Origin: DATATV01 sp036268615
Lineage (GTDB): Bacteria; Actinomycetota; Actinomycetes; Mycobacteriales; Pseudonocardiaceae
Assembly: GCA_036268615.1 (NCBI GenBank)
Contig: DATATV010000084.1
Location: forward strand, 41,500 to 105,499
Direction of reading: 5' to 3'
DNA length: 64,000 nt
Part shown: positions 50,436-58,749 of the stretch, piece by piece
Numbering within the stretch: position 1 is the stretch's first letter
Layout of the letters: every line of letters begins with the position of its first letter
The notes under the pieces: model-generated
Told to the model about the DNA's origin: nothing
The model's input: the letters and a program-made list of their open reading frames with translations, nothing else
Database searches by the model: none
Made by a program: the position numbers and the translations under genes

Positions 50436-51869
50436 ATGGACCCCACGGTCGACACCACCGCATCCGCCATCGCACCGAACCAGCTGCTGGGCCGTCTGGA
50501 CCGGTCCGCGTTCACGTCCCAGCACCTCGCCATCTACCTGCTGTTGCTCGCCGGCCACTTCCTGGACGGCTTCGTGATCAACGTGACCGGAGTGGTGTTA
50601 CCCGGCGTGATCAAGGGTTTCCACCTCACCAGCGGCCAGGCGGGCATCTTCTCCTCCGTGCTGTTCGGTGGGATGCTCGTCGGCGCCGCGACGGCCGGCG
50701 TCATCTCCGACCGGCTCGGCCGCAAGTACCCGCTGATCGTCTGCCTGCTGGTGTTCTCGGCATTCTCGCTGCTCGCCGCGTTCGCCTGGAACTATCCGGC
50801 GCTGTTGGCCTTCCGCGCCTGCCAGGGCATCGGACTCGGCGCGGAGATCGCCATCGTGCTGCCCTACATCACCGAGTTCGTGCCCTCCGGCAAACGCGCC
50901 CCGATGATGACCACCGCCACCGCGGCCTGGCTGCTCGGCCTGCCGGTCGCCGCACTGGTCGGCGCCGCCATCGTGCCGTCGCTGAGCTGGCGGTCCATGT
51001 TCGTGGTCGGCGCCATCCCGATCGTCGTCGCGCTGACGATGATCTGGCGACTGCCGGAATCCGTCCGCTATCTGCTGCGCAGCGGGCACAACGCACGGGC
51101 CGCCGTCGTGGTCGACGCGCTCACCGGACCGGCCACCGTCCTCGACCCGACCGCCGTTCCCTCGGTGGCAACCGCGGCCACCCCCGGCTCGGTGCGCAAA
51201 CTGCTCTCCCGCGACTATCTGCGCTACACGCTGGCGATCTGGCTGATGGAGTTGTGCGCGGGCGCCTTCCTCTACGGCCTGGCCACCTGGCTGCCCTCCG
51301 TGCTGGAGAAGCGCGGCACCAGCCTGCTGAGCAGCTTCGCCTACACCGGCATCATCACCGCGGTCGGCGTGGTCGGCAGCCTGCTGGCCGGACAGCTGGT
51401 CAACCGCACCGGCCGCCGCTGGGTGCTCGGCGGCGGCTTCCTGCTCAGCGGCCTGTTCTGCCTGTGGTGGGGCGCGGCCGGGGGCACCGCCGGAGTGCTG
51501 GTGCTCGGCTCGCTGGCCACGTTCTTCGGCAGCGGCCTGGCCGGCAGCACGCTCTACGCCTACGTCGGCGAGCTGTACCCGACGTACAACCGCGCCACCG
51601 GGCTGGGCTGGGCCGCGGCCTGGCAGAAGGCGGGCGGCCTGATCATCCCGACCGTGATCGGGTTCGTGCTGGCCGCGCACGCCTCCGGTTACCTGTTCTT
51701 CGTGCTGTTCGCGGTGGTCTCGGTGATCGCCGGGATCGCCGCACTCGCGGCCACGTTCGAGACCAAGGGCAAGACCGTGGAGCAGATCGCCGCCGAGGTG
51801 ACCGCACGCGGCGGTTCCGGTGTCGACACGCCGATAGCCGCGGGTCTCGTCCCCACAACGGAGAGGTGA
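50436..51869 (+). CDS. MFS transporter (metabolite:H+ symporter-like)
   Basis: The 477-aa protein has twelve predicted membrane helices and the MFS loop signature GVISDRLGRKYPL near residue 88, with a repeat after the central loop (LVNRTGRRWVLGG near 325). The sequence pattern fits the aromatic acid/metabolite:H+ symporter group. AAGGAGG precedes the ATG. The next gene starts 4 bp after its stop, so it belongs to the operon and may import or export a pathway compound. Confidence 0.87.
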   Translation: MDPTVDTTASAIAPNQLLGRLDRSAFTSQHLAIYLLLLAGHFLDGFVINVTGVVLPGVIKGFHLTSGQAGIFSSVLFGGMLVGAATAGVISDRLGRKYPLIVCLLVFSAFSLLAAFAWNYPALLAFRACQGIGLGAEIAIVLPYITEFVPSGKRAPMMTTATAAWLLGLPVAALVGAAIVPSLSWRSMFVVGAIPIVVALTMIWRLPESVRYLLRSGHNARAAVVVDALTGPATVLDPTAVPSVATAATPGSVRKLLSRDYLRYTLAIWLMELCAGAFLYGLATWLPSVLEKRGTSLLSSFAYTGIITAVGVVGSLLAGQLVNRTGRRWVLGGGFLLSGLFCLWWGAAGGTAGVLVLGSLATFFGSGLAGSTLYAYVGELYPTYNRATGLGWAAAWQKAGGLIIPTVIGFVLAAHASGYLFFVLFAVVSVIAGIAALAATFETKGKTVEQIAAEVTARGGSGVDTPIAAGLVPTTER

Positions 51870-51873
51870 ATCG

Positions 51874-53052
51874 ATGACTGTGACCGAGGACGTCGACGTC
51901 GCCGCGGGCCGCGACGACGCGGTCGGGCTCGCCGAGTTCGCACACCGCCAGCGGCGGGTGCGCGCGGCGATGCGGTCGGCGGGACTGGACGCGATCCTCG
52001 CGTTCGGGCCGGGGTGGCGACGGGAGAACGTCCGATACTTCACCGACACCCTGCTGTCCGGCACCGCCGCGTTCGCGCTGTTCCCGGCCAAGGGCGAGCC
52101 GTCCGCGTTCTCCACCCGGCGCGCCGACCTGCCCGCCATCGCCGCCCGCGGCTGGATCACCGACACCCATCTGCTGGACGTGTACGACCCGGCCGCGCTC
52201 GTCGGCAGGCTGCGCGATCTCAAGCCCGCCCGGCTGGGCGTGGCGCACTACGAACTGTTGCCCGCGCTGCTGGTCCGTGCCCTGCGCAACGCGCTGCCCG
52301 ACACCGAGATCGTCTCCGCCAGTGCGCTGCTGGACGGGGTGCGGCTGGTCAAGAGCGACTGGGAGCTGGCGCAGATGCGACGCAGCGCCGAGGTGTGCGC
52401 GGCCGGCTGGCAGGCGTTCGTCGACGTGCTGGAACCCGGGTTGCCCGAGTACCGGATCGTCGCCGAGGTGGAGGCGGTGATCAAAGGTCTCGGCGCGGAG
52501 GACAACTTCATGCTGATCGCCTCCGGCAAGGACGAGGTGCGCGGCATGACCGCTCCCACGCCGCGCAACCTGGAGGCCGGGGACATGGTGCGCACCGAAC
52601 TGACCCCGCAGATGAACGGTTACTGGTTGCAGATCTGCCGCTCCGCCGTGGTCGGGCCGCCCAACGACGGGCAGCGCCGCTCCTTCGACCTGTTCAACGA
52701 GGCGGTCGAGGCCGGCATGGCGGCCGTGCGCCCCGGGGTCACGGCGCACGACGTGGCCAAGGCGCAGAACGACGTGTTCCGCAAGGTCGGCTTCGGCGAG
52801 TACTGCACCAGCACGTACACCCGGGTCCGCGGCCACGGCCACGGCCTGCACCTGGACGAGACACCGATCATCGAGGGCAACGAGACCGTGCTGCCGGAGA
52901 ACGCGGTGTTCATCATCCATCCCAACACCTACACGCCGCTGGCCGGCTACCACGTGCTCGGCGACCCGGTGCGGGTCACCTCGACCGGGTGCGAGGTGCT
53001 GATCTCGACCGAGCGGAAACTCTTCCACTCCACCAAGGGGGTCACCTCGTGA
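51874..53052 (+). CDS. M24 pita-bread family protein, metal ligands lost (creatinase-like)
   Basis: The 392-aa protein has a creatinase N-terminal domain (about 20-160) and an M24 catalytic-fold domain (about 165-385). In M24 metallopeptidases two Asp, one His and two Glu bind metals. Here the first Asp positions read RTELTPQ and YWLQICRS (E and Q), the His in GHGHGLHLDE is kept, and the late Glu reads IIHPN. Metal-free members such as creatinase hydrolyse C-N bonds without metals. A non-peptidase hydrolase is therefore inferred. GAGAGG precedes ATG 51874. It overlaps the next gene (GTGA). Confidence 0.83.
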   Translation: MTVTEDVDVAAGRDDAVGLAEFAHRQRRVRAAMRSAGLDAILAFGPGWRRENVRYFTDTLLSGTAAFALFPAKGEPSAFSTRRADLPAIAARGWITDTHLLDVYDPAALVGRLRDLKPARLGVAHYELLPALLVRALRNALPDTEIVSASALLDGVRLVKSDWELAQMRRSAEVCAAGWQAFVDVLEPGLPEYRIVAEVEAVIKGLGAEDNFMLIASGKDEVRGMTAPTPRNLEAGDMVRTELTPQMNGYWLQICRSAVVGPPNDGQRRSFDLFNEAVEAGMAAVRPGVTAHDVAKAQNDVFRKVGFGEYCTSTYTRVRGHGHGLHLDETPIIEGNETVLPENAVFIIHPNTYTPLAGYHVLGDPVRVTSTGCEVLISTERKLFHSTKGVTS

Positions 53053-54080
53053 AGCGCGGACTCGTGCTGCGGGACCCGGCCGAGGTGCCGGAGCAGGAGT
53101 GGCGCCGCCGGATCGGCGCCCTCCAGGACAGGCTCACCGCGGACGGGATCGACGTGGCGCTCGTGTACGGCGACGTGTTCCGCTCCGACGACATCGCCTA
53201 CCTGACCAATCTGTGCATCTACTGGAACGAGGGGGTGCTCGCGGTGCCCGCGACGGGCGAGCCCGCGTTCCTCACCAAGCTGTCCCCGCGCGTCTACCCG
53301 TGGATGCGCCGGGTGTCCACCGTGGAGGACATCCGCAGCGGCCGGAACTTCGCCGACCTGGTCGCCACCTACCTGGCGGACCATCCGGACGCGCAGGTCG
53401 GCGCGGTGGACGCCGGGCTGTGGCCGGAGTCCGTACTGCGGCAGCTCACGGCGAAACTCGGCGATCGCCCGGTCCGTGAGCTCGGCGGGCTGGTCCGCGA
53501 CCTGCGGCTGGCCCCGGCCGCGCCCGAAGTCGGGCTGCTGCGCACTGCCGGTGCACTGCTCGCCGAGGCCGCCACCGCGTCCGCCGCACCCGGGCTGGGC
53601 GTCCGGCAACGCGTGTCGGCCGCGGAGCGCACGCTGCGCTGGGGCGGCTACCTCGACGTGCTCACCCAGCCCAGCGCGACCACTGACGGGGTGAGCAGCC
53701 TGCGCATCAGCGGCCAGTACCGCACCTGCTGGCTACAGGCCGCGCGGCTGTCCGGGGAAGCCCCGTGGACGAGGCAGCTGACCGCCGCGCTGGGTGCCGC
53801 GATCGGTGCGGTCCGCCCCGGCGCCAGCGGCGCCGAACTGCCCGCCGCCGCAGCGGCGTCGTTGCCCGCCGGGGGCCGGCTGACCTGGGTGCACCAGGCG
53901 GACCTGTCCACCAACGGCGAATACGCCCGACCCGACCCGGCCGCACCGCTGGCCGAGGGCGCGGTGCTCGCGCTCGCCGCCGACGTGCTGTTCGACGACG
54001 GCGGCTACGCGGTCGTCGCCGACACCGTGCTGGTCACCGGGGCCGGCCCGGAGACCCTGACCGAGGGAGGTGCGGCATGA
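53049..54080 (+). CDS. Second, shorter M24-like protein (creatinase-like)
   Basis: The 343-aa protein has a clear creatinase-type N-terminal domain (IAYLTNLCIYWNEGVLAVPA near residue 50) and an eroded M24 C-terminal fold. The metal region reads TCWLQAARL, matching the WLQ of its neighbour, and the final Glu region reads ALAADVLFDDGG. All five metal ligands appear lost, and the conserved His region is reduced to TWVHQADL. GTG 53049 overlaps the first M24 gene. It is likely a structural or heterodimer partner of that protein. The longer frame upstream is a shadow. Confidence 0.75.
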   Translation: MKRGLVLRDPAEVPEQEWRRRIGALQDRLTADGIDVALVYGDVFRSDDIAYLTNLCIYWNEGVLAVPATGEPAFLTKLSPRVYPWMRRVSTVEDIRSGRNFADLVATYLADHPDAQVGAVDAGLWPESVLRQLTAKLGDRPVRELGGLVRDLRLAPAAPEVGLLRTAGALLAEAATASAAPGLGVRQRVSAAERTLRWGGYLDVLTQPSATTDGVSSLRISGQYRTCWLQAARLSGEAPWTRQLTAALGAAIGAVRPGASGAELPAAAAASLPAGGRLTWVHQADLSTNGEYARPDPAAPLAEGAVLALAADVLFDDGGYAVVADTVLVTGAGPETLTEGGAA

Positions 54081-55156
54081 GGGTGCTGTCCAACGCCGAC
54101 GTGGAGCAGGTGCTCACTGCCGAGGAGTGCCTCAGCGCGCTGGAGACCGCCTACACCGAGTTGTCCGCCGGCCAGGGCCACAACCGGCCGCGCAACCACA
54201 CCTACTTCCCGGTGGAGGACCCGCGCTGGCCCGGCTTCCGCTACCGGTTCAAGTCGCAGGAGGGCGGCAACGTCTCCAGCGGCGTGTGGGCGTTGCGTGT
54301 CACCAGCGACATCGCCGGCGTGGAGACACTGGCCAACGGGGTCCAACGGCGACGGCTGAAGCCGGCCGCACCCGGCGGTCGGTACGTCGGTCTGGTCACC
54401 CTCTACAGCCTGACGACGCTGGAACCGCTGGCCATCCTGCACGACAGCTTCATCCAGAAGATGCGGGTCGGCGCCACTTCGGCGCTCGGCATCCGCGAAC
54501 TGGCCAATCCGGACGTGACGGTGGCCGGCATGTTCGGTTCCGGCTGGCAGGCCCAGGCGCATCTGGAGACGCTCCTGATGGTCCGACCGTCCGTCCAGGA
54601 GGTCCGGGTGTACAGCCCGACCCCGGCCAACCGGGAGGCTTTCGCCCGGGAGTGGAGCGAGCGCACCGGCCGCCGGATCGTGGCCGTCGACACCCCGACG
54701 GACGCGGTCACCGGCTGCCGGATCGTCACCTGCGCGACCGCCGCGATGGAGCCCTGTTTCGACGGCGCCTGGCTCGAACCGGGCACCCACGTCACCGCCA
54801 TCACCAGCCCGGACGGCACCGCGACCCGCCGTGAGCTGGACGACACCACGTTCGACCGGGCCGACCGGATCACCGTGCTCTCCCGCGAACAGGTGCACCA
54901 CGACAAGCAGTACGACATCCTCGGCCCGGTCGAACGCGGCCGCCTCGACTGGGAGGACATCCGCGAACTCGGCGAACTGTTGCTGGGCAAGGCACCTGGC
55001 CGGTCGAAGCCCGAGGACATCACGGTGTTCGCCAACAACACCGGGATGGGCGTGCAGTTCGCCGCGGTCTGCGCCCGCGCCCTCGCCCTGGCCGAGGAGA
55101 AGGACCTCGGTCACGTCGTACCCACCGACTGGTTCCTTGAGGAGACGAGCCCGTGA
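54077..55156 (+). CDS. Ornithine cyclodeaminase/mu-crystallin family protein
   Basis: The 359-aa protein has the family substrate-binding domain (FIQKMRVGATSALGIREL near residue 131) and a Rossmann domain with the NAD(P)-binding loop AGMFGSGWQAQAHLETL near 152. The family includes ornithine cyclodeaminase, alanine dehydrogenase and ketimine or imine reductases, as well as EutC of ectoine catabolism. ATG 54077 overlaps the preceding stop (ATGA) with GGGAGG upstream. It probably reduces or deaminates an imino/amino acid in the pathway. Confidence 0.87.
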   Translation: MRVLSNADVEQVLTAEECLSALETAYTELSAGQGHNRPRNHTYFPVEDPRWPGFRYRFKSQEGGNVSSGVWALRVTSDIAGVETLANGVQRRRLKPAAPGGRYVGLVTLYSLTTLEPLAILHDSFIQKMRVGATSALGIRELANPDVTVAGMFGSGWQAQAHLETLLMVRPSVQEVRVYSPTPANREAFAREWSERTGRRIVAVDTPTDAVTGCRIVTCATAAMEPCFDGAWLEPGTHVTAITSPDGTATRRELDDTTFDRADRITVLSREQVHHDKQYDILGPVERGRLDWEDIRELGELLLGKAPGRSKPEDITVFANNTGMGVQFAAVCARALALAEEKDLGHVVPTDWFLEETSP

Positions 55157-55656
55157 CCGACACCGCGCTCGGTGGACCGGCGATCACCTTCGGCGCGAAC
55201 GTGAACACCGACGTGATCATCCCCGGTCGCTACCTGGTCAGCATCGACCCGGTCGAACTCGCCGAACACGCGTTCGAGCCACTCGGACCCGAGCTGCAGC
55301 AACGCCTGCGGGCCAGCAAGGTGGTCGTGGCAGGGCGCAACTTCGGCTGTGGCAGCGCCCGGGAACAGGCCGCCACCTGCCTGATCGGCGCGGGCATCAC
55401 CGCGGTGCTCGCCACCTCGTTCTCCCGGGTGTTCTTCCGCAACGCCATCAACACCGGGCTGCTCGCGATCGAGTGCCCGGACGCGGTCGCCGCGATCAGC
55501 GACGGCGACGAGGTGCTCATCGACGCGGACCGGGGCGTGGTGAGCGCGAACGGCGCGGAGTACGGCTTCCCGCCCTACCCGGCCGGCCTGCGCGCCATCC
55601 TCGCCGACGGCGGCCTGATCGCGCACCTGATGAAGAACCGGGAGAGGACCCCGTGA
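55153..55656 (+). CDS. LeuD-like hydro-lyase small subunit 1
   Basis: The 167-aa swivel-domain protein matches the small subunit of 3-isopropylmalate dehydratase/homoaconitase-type enzymes: ANVNTDVIIPGRYL at residues 15-28 and the substrate loop GRNFGCGSAREQA near 62-74, intact. It pairs with the large subunit encoded by the next gene, joined by a GTGA overlap. GTG 55153 overlaps the cyclodeaminase stop. Genuine leucine biosynthesis is unlikely in this catabolic context; a related dehydratase/isomerase step is inferred. Confidence 0.88.
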   Translation: MTDTALGGPAITFGANVNTDVIIPGRYLVSIDPVELAEHAFEPLGPELQQRLRASKVVVAGRNFGCGSAREQAATCLIGAGITAVLATSFSRVFFRNAINTGLLAIECPDAVAAISDGDEVLIDADRGVVSANGAEYGFPPYPAGLRAILADGGLIAHLMKNRERTP

Positions 55657-56933
55657 GCGGAAAGACCTTTGCGCAGAAGGCGATCGAGCGTGCCTCCGGT
55701 GAGCACGACCTGACGCCCGGCCAGATCGTCGACGCCTATCCCGACCTCTACATGAGCCACACCGCGAGCTGGCGGTGCATCCGCACGCTGGAGAAGATGG
55801 GCGTCACCCGGCTCTACGACGTCGACCGGGTCGCGATGGTGATGGACCACATCTCACCGGCCATGGATGCCAAGACGGCCGCCGACCACCAGCTGTGCCG
55901 GGCGTTCGCCGACCGCATGGGCGTGCGCACGTTCTACGACGTCAACGCCGGCATCGCGCACATCGTGCTGATGGAACACGGCCACATCAAGCCCGGTGAG
56001 TTCATCATCGGCACCGACTCGCACTCCACGATCTACGGGGCGCTGGGCGCGTTCGGCACCGGCGTCGGCTTCAGCGAGATCACCGCCGCCTGGGTCACCG
56101 GCAAGCTCTGGCTGAAGGTGCCCGAGTCGGTCCGGATCGAGATCACCGGCGAACTGCCGGTCGGCACCTACGCCAAGGACGTGATGCTCAAGCTCGTCGG
56201 CGACCTCGGCGCGGACGGCCTCACCTATGACTCCGCCGAGTTCACCGGGTCCTATGTGGATGGAACCTCGGTGTCGGAGCGGATGACGTTCTGCAATCTG
56301 GCCATGGAGATGGGCGCCAAGAACGCCTACGTGGCCCCGGACGCGAAGACCACCGCGTATCTGGTCGAGGCCGGGTTGCGGCCGGAGGACCTACGCCCGC
56401 TGCGACCCGATCCGGACGCACACTACCGCGACGTCGTGCGACTGGACGGCTCCGCGCTCACCGCGCAGATCGCCGTGCCGCACCAGGTGGACAATGTGGT
56501 CGGCGTGGGCGAGGTCGCGGGCACCAAGCTGAACCAGGTGTTCATCGGCTCCTGCGCCAACGCCAAGTACGACGACCTGGTGATCGCCGCGGACGTGCTG
56601 AAGGGCAACACCGTCGCCGCCGGCACCCGACTGGTGGTCACCCCCGCTTCCGCCGCGGTGATGGCCCGGGCCTCGGCGAGCGGTGTGCTGTCCACCCTGA
56701 TCGGCGCCGGTGCGATGATCACCAATCCCGGTTGCGGAGCGTGCGCCGGCAATGGCGGCGCGATGGCCGACGGTGAAGCCACGCTGTCCACCGCGAACCG
56801 GAACTTCCAGGGCCGGATGGGCAGCTACCAGTCCAGCATCTACCTGGGCAGTCCGGCCACCGCGGCCGCCTCCGCGATCCGCGGCGTGATCACCGATCCA
56901 CGCGAGGTACTCGAATCGGGGGTCAGCGCATGA
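55653..56933 (+). CDS. LeuC-like hydro-lyase large subunit 1 (Fe-S cysteines intact)
   Basis: The 426-aa aconitase-superfamily protein has GTDSHSTIYGALGAFGTGVG near residue 118 and the three [4Fe-4S] ligands: GSCANAK near 299 and NPGCGACAG near 360. It resembles the archaeal-type LeuC/HacA group that works with a separate LeuD. It should dehydrate and rehydrate a 2- or 3-hydroxy di/tricarboxylate. GTG 55653 overlaps the small-subunit stop; the upstream extension is a shadow. Confidence 0.9.
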   Translation: MSGKTFAQKAIERASGEHDLTPGQIVDAYPDLYMSHTASWRCIRTLEKMGVTRLYDVDRVAMVMDHISPAMDAKTAADHQLCRAFADRMGVRTFYDVNAGIAHIVLMEHGHIKPGEFIIGTDSHSTIYGALGAFGTGVGFSEITAAWVTGKLWLKVPESVRIEITGELPVGTYAKDVMLKLVGDLGADGLTYDSAEFTGSYVDGTSVSERMTFCNLAMEMGAKNAYVAPDAKTTAYLVEAGLRPEDLRPLRPDPDAHYRDVVRLDGSALTAQIAVPHQVDNVVGVGEVAGTKLNQVFIGSCANAKYDDLVIAADVLKGNTVAAGTRLVVTPASAAVMARASASGVLSTLIGAGAMITNPGCGACAGNGGAMADGEATLSTANRNFQGRMGSYQSSIYLGSPATAAASAIRGVITDPREVLESGVSA

Positions 56934-58180
56934 ACCTGGTGGAGAAGATCCTGGCCCGCGCGAGCGGCCGCGACAGCGTCGAACCCGGCGAGATCGTGAT
57001 CGCCACCGTGGATCGGCTGATCATGCACGACCTCAGCGGCTACCTCACCTCCCAGGTGTACGAACAGCAGGTCGGCAAGCCGATCCCACACCCGGAAAAC
57101 GTCATCATGGTGTTCGACCACCAGTTCTCGCCGCCCACCGAGCGCCAGGCCACCATCCTGGAACACAACCGCACGTGGGCCAGGAACAAGGGAATCAACC
57201 TGTTCGACTGCGGCAGCGGCAACCTGCACCACGTGGTGGTGCGGCGCGGCTTCGTCAAACCGGGCATGATCGTGGTCGGCTCGGACAGCCACACCCCCGT
57301 GCACGGCACCCTCGGCGCGCTGGCTGTCGCGCTCGGCAACGACTCGCACGCCGGCACCGTGCTGCCCTACGGCAAGGCGTGGTTCAAGGTGCCGGAGACC
57401 GTCCGGGTCGAACTGCACGGCACCCCGCGCGAGGGCACGACGCCGCGGGATGTCGCCCTCTGGCTGACCGCCGAGATCGGCGAGGGAGCACTGAACTACC
57501 AGGCGATCGAGTTCACCGGCCCGTATGTGAAGGGCCTCGGCTTCTGGGACCGCTGGCTGTTCCCGCTGCTGTGCGTCGACCTCGGCGCCAAGTGCGCCTA
57601 CCTGGAACCGGACGAGGTCACCGAGTCCTTCGCCCGCGCACTGCCCGGCGGCTACGACGCGCAACCCCTGCGCGGTGACGGCTCCGACGCGGCCCAGGTG
57701 TTGCGCTACGACGTGGGTCAGCTCGGCCCGCAGGTGGCCCGGCCGCCGACCGTCGGCAATGTGGCCGCGGTCGAGGAGGTCGCCGGGACTCCGGTGCAGT
57801 GGGCCGAACTCGGCGGGCACGGCGGTGGCCGGCTGGCCGACTTCCGCGCCGCCGCGGCGGTTCTGGCGGGCAAGCGGGTGCACCCGCGGGTGAAGTTCAA
57901 CCTGGTGCCCTCCAGCCGGGAGGTGTTCGCCGAGGCTGTGCGCGAGGGTCTGGTGCTCACGCTGCATGAGGCGGGCGCGACCTGGTTCCCGCCCAGCACC
58001 GGTTCCAACCAGGCGATCAACATGGGCGCGCTGGCCGAGGGCGAGGCGATGATCTCCACCCACGCCCGGAACTTCCCGGGCCGCAACGGCAGCCCGGAGG
58101 CGTCGATGTATCTGGCGTCCGCATCGACTGTCGCCGCGTCCGCGGCGGCGGGAGTGATCACCCAGGAGGGGCACCGATGA
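56930..58180 (+). CDS. LeuC-like large subunit 2, lacking all Fe-S cysteines
   Basis: The 416-aa protein keeps the aconitase-superfamily framework (GSDSHTPVHGTLGALAVALG near residue 120, FTGPYVKGLGFWDRWLFPLL near 195). The cluster-binding positions have changed: the GSCxN site reads ELGGHGGGRLADF near 293, and the GCGxC site reads PPSTGSNQAINMG near 353. No other CxxC is nearby. A classical [4Fe-4S]-dependent dehydration is therefore not possible; another acid-base reaction or a regulatory role must apply. ATG 56930 overlaps the previous stop, and it is coupled to a second LeuD-like gene. Confidence 0.85.
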   Translation: MNLVEKILARASGRDSVEPGEIVIATVDRLIMHDLSGYLTSQVYEQQVGKPIPHPENVIMVFDHQFSPPTERQATILEHNRTWARNKGINLFDCGSGNLHHVVVRRGFVKPGMIVVGSDSHTPVHGTLGALAVALGNDSHAGTVLPYGKAWFKVPETVRVELHGTPREGTTPRDVALWLTAEIGEGALNYQAIEFTGPYVKGLGFWDRWLFPLLCVDLGAKCAYLEPDEVTESFARALPGGYDAQPLRGDGSDAAQVLRYDVGQLGPQVARPPTVGNVAAVEEVAGTPVQWAELGGHGGGRLADFRAAAAVLAGKRVHPRVKFNLVPSSREVFAEAVREGLVLTLHEAGATWFPPSTGSNQAINMGALAEGEAMISTHARNFPGRNGSPEASMYLASASTVAASAAAGVITQEGHR

Positions 58181-58674
58181 GGTTCGAGGGCCGCTGCTGG
58201 CGCTTCGGCGACAACATCCCGACCGACCGGCTGGTCAAGTCGCAGTACGTGTTCGAGCCGATGTCCGAGATCGTCAAGCACGTGCTGGAGGACCTCGACC
58301 CGGAGTTCCCGGCGCAGGTGCAACCCGGCGACATCGTGGTGACCGGCAAGCACTTCGGCCAGTCCTCCGGCCGGGCCATCGCCACCAAGGCGTTACAGGC
58401 CACCGGGATCGGCTGCGTGGTCGCGGAGAGTTTCGCGCGTACCTTCTACCGCAACTGCTTCGAGGTCGGCCTGCCCGCGCTGGAGGTGCCCGGCATCGGT
58501 GTGATCGCGACCGGCGGCGGGCGGCTCACCGTCGACCTCAACACCGGCGTCGTCACTGACATCGCGACCGGGCAGACCCGCGAGGGCCGCGCCGCGGACC
58601 CGTTCCTCGTGGAGATGCTGGCCGCCGGCGGCCTGATCGCACTGGCCGCGCAGCGCACCGACCTGTTCGGCTGA
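58177..58674 (+). CDS. LeuD-like small subunit 2 with altered substrate loop
   Basis: The 165-aa protein has the swivel-domain start FGDNIPTDRLVKSQY and the loop GKHFGQSSGRAIATKAL near residue 57, where canonical proteins have NFGCGSSREHA. The Cys and the Arg-Glu of the canonical loop are replaced. This change parallels the Fe-S loss in the adjacent large subunit, suggesting a matched pair with new chemistry. ATG 58177 overlaps the preceding stop (ATGA). Last gene of the right operon. Confidence 0.85.
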   Translation: MRFEGRCWRFGDNIPTDRLVKSQYVFEPMSEIVKHVLEDLDPEFPAQVQPGDIVVTGKHFGQSSGRAIATKALQATGIGCVVAESFARTFYRNCFEVGLPALEVPGIGVIATGGGRLTVDLNTGVVTDIATGQTREGRAADPFLVEMLAAGGLIALAAQRTDLFG

Positions 58675-58694
58675 TCGCCGAGCTGACCCCGACG

Positions 58695-58742
58695 CCGCGG
58701 CGCGAGGACCAGGAACTGCTGACGCGACGGCGCTCGCCGCGG
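58695..58742. terminator. GC-rich hairpin between convergent operons
   Basis: CCGCGGCG (58695-58702) pairs with CGCCGCGG (58735-58742) across the gap between the last island gene and the convergent TIR gene. There is no U-run. The inner part shares a short GAGGACCAGGA stretch with the terminator region at 10925. Confidence 0.4.
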
Positions 58743-58749
58743 TCGCCAC

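Noticed and set aside
39234..58674. Assignment of the island to ectoine, creatinine or leucine pathways
   Set aside because: Each shares one or two families (M24 plus cyclodeaminase; HyuAB; LeuCD), but key enzymes such as DoeB, creatininase, LeuA/LeuB and the transaminases are absent.
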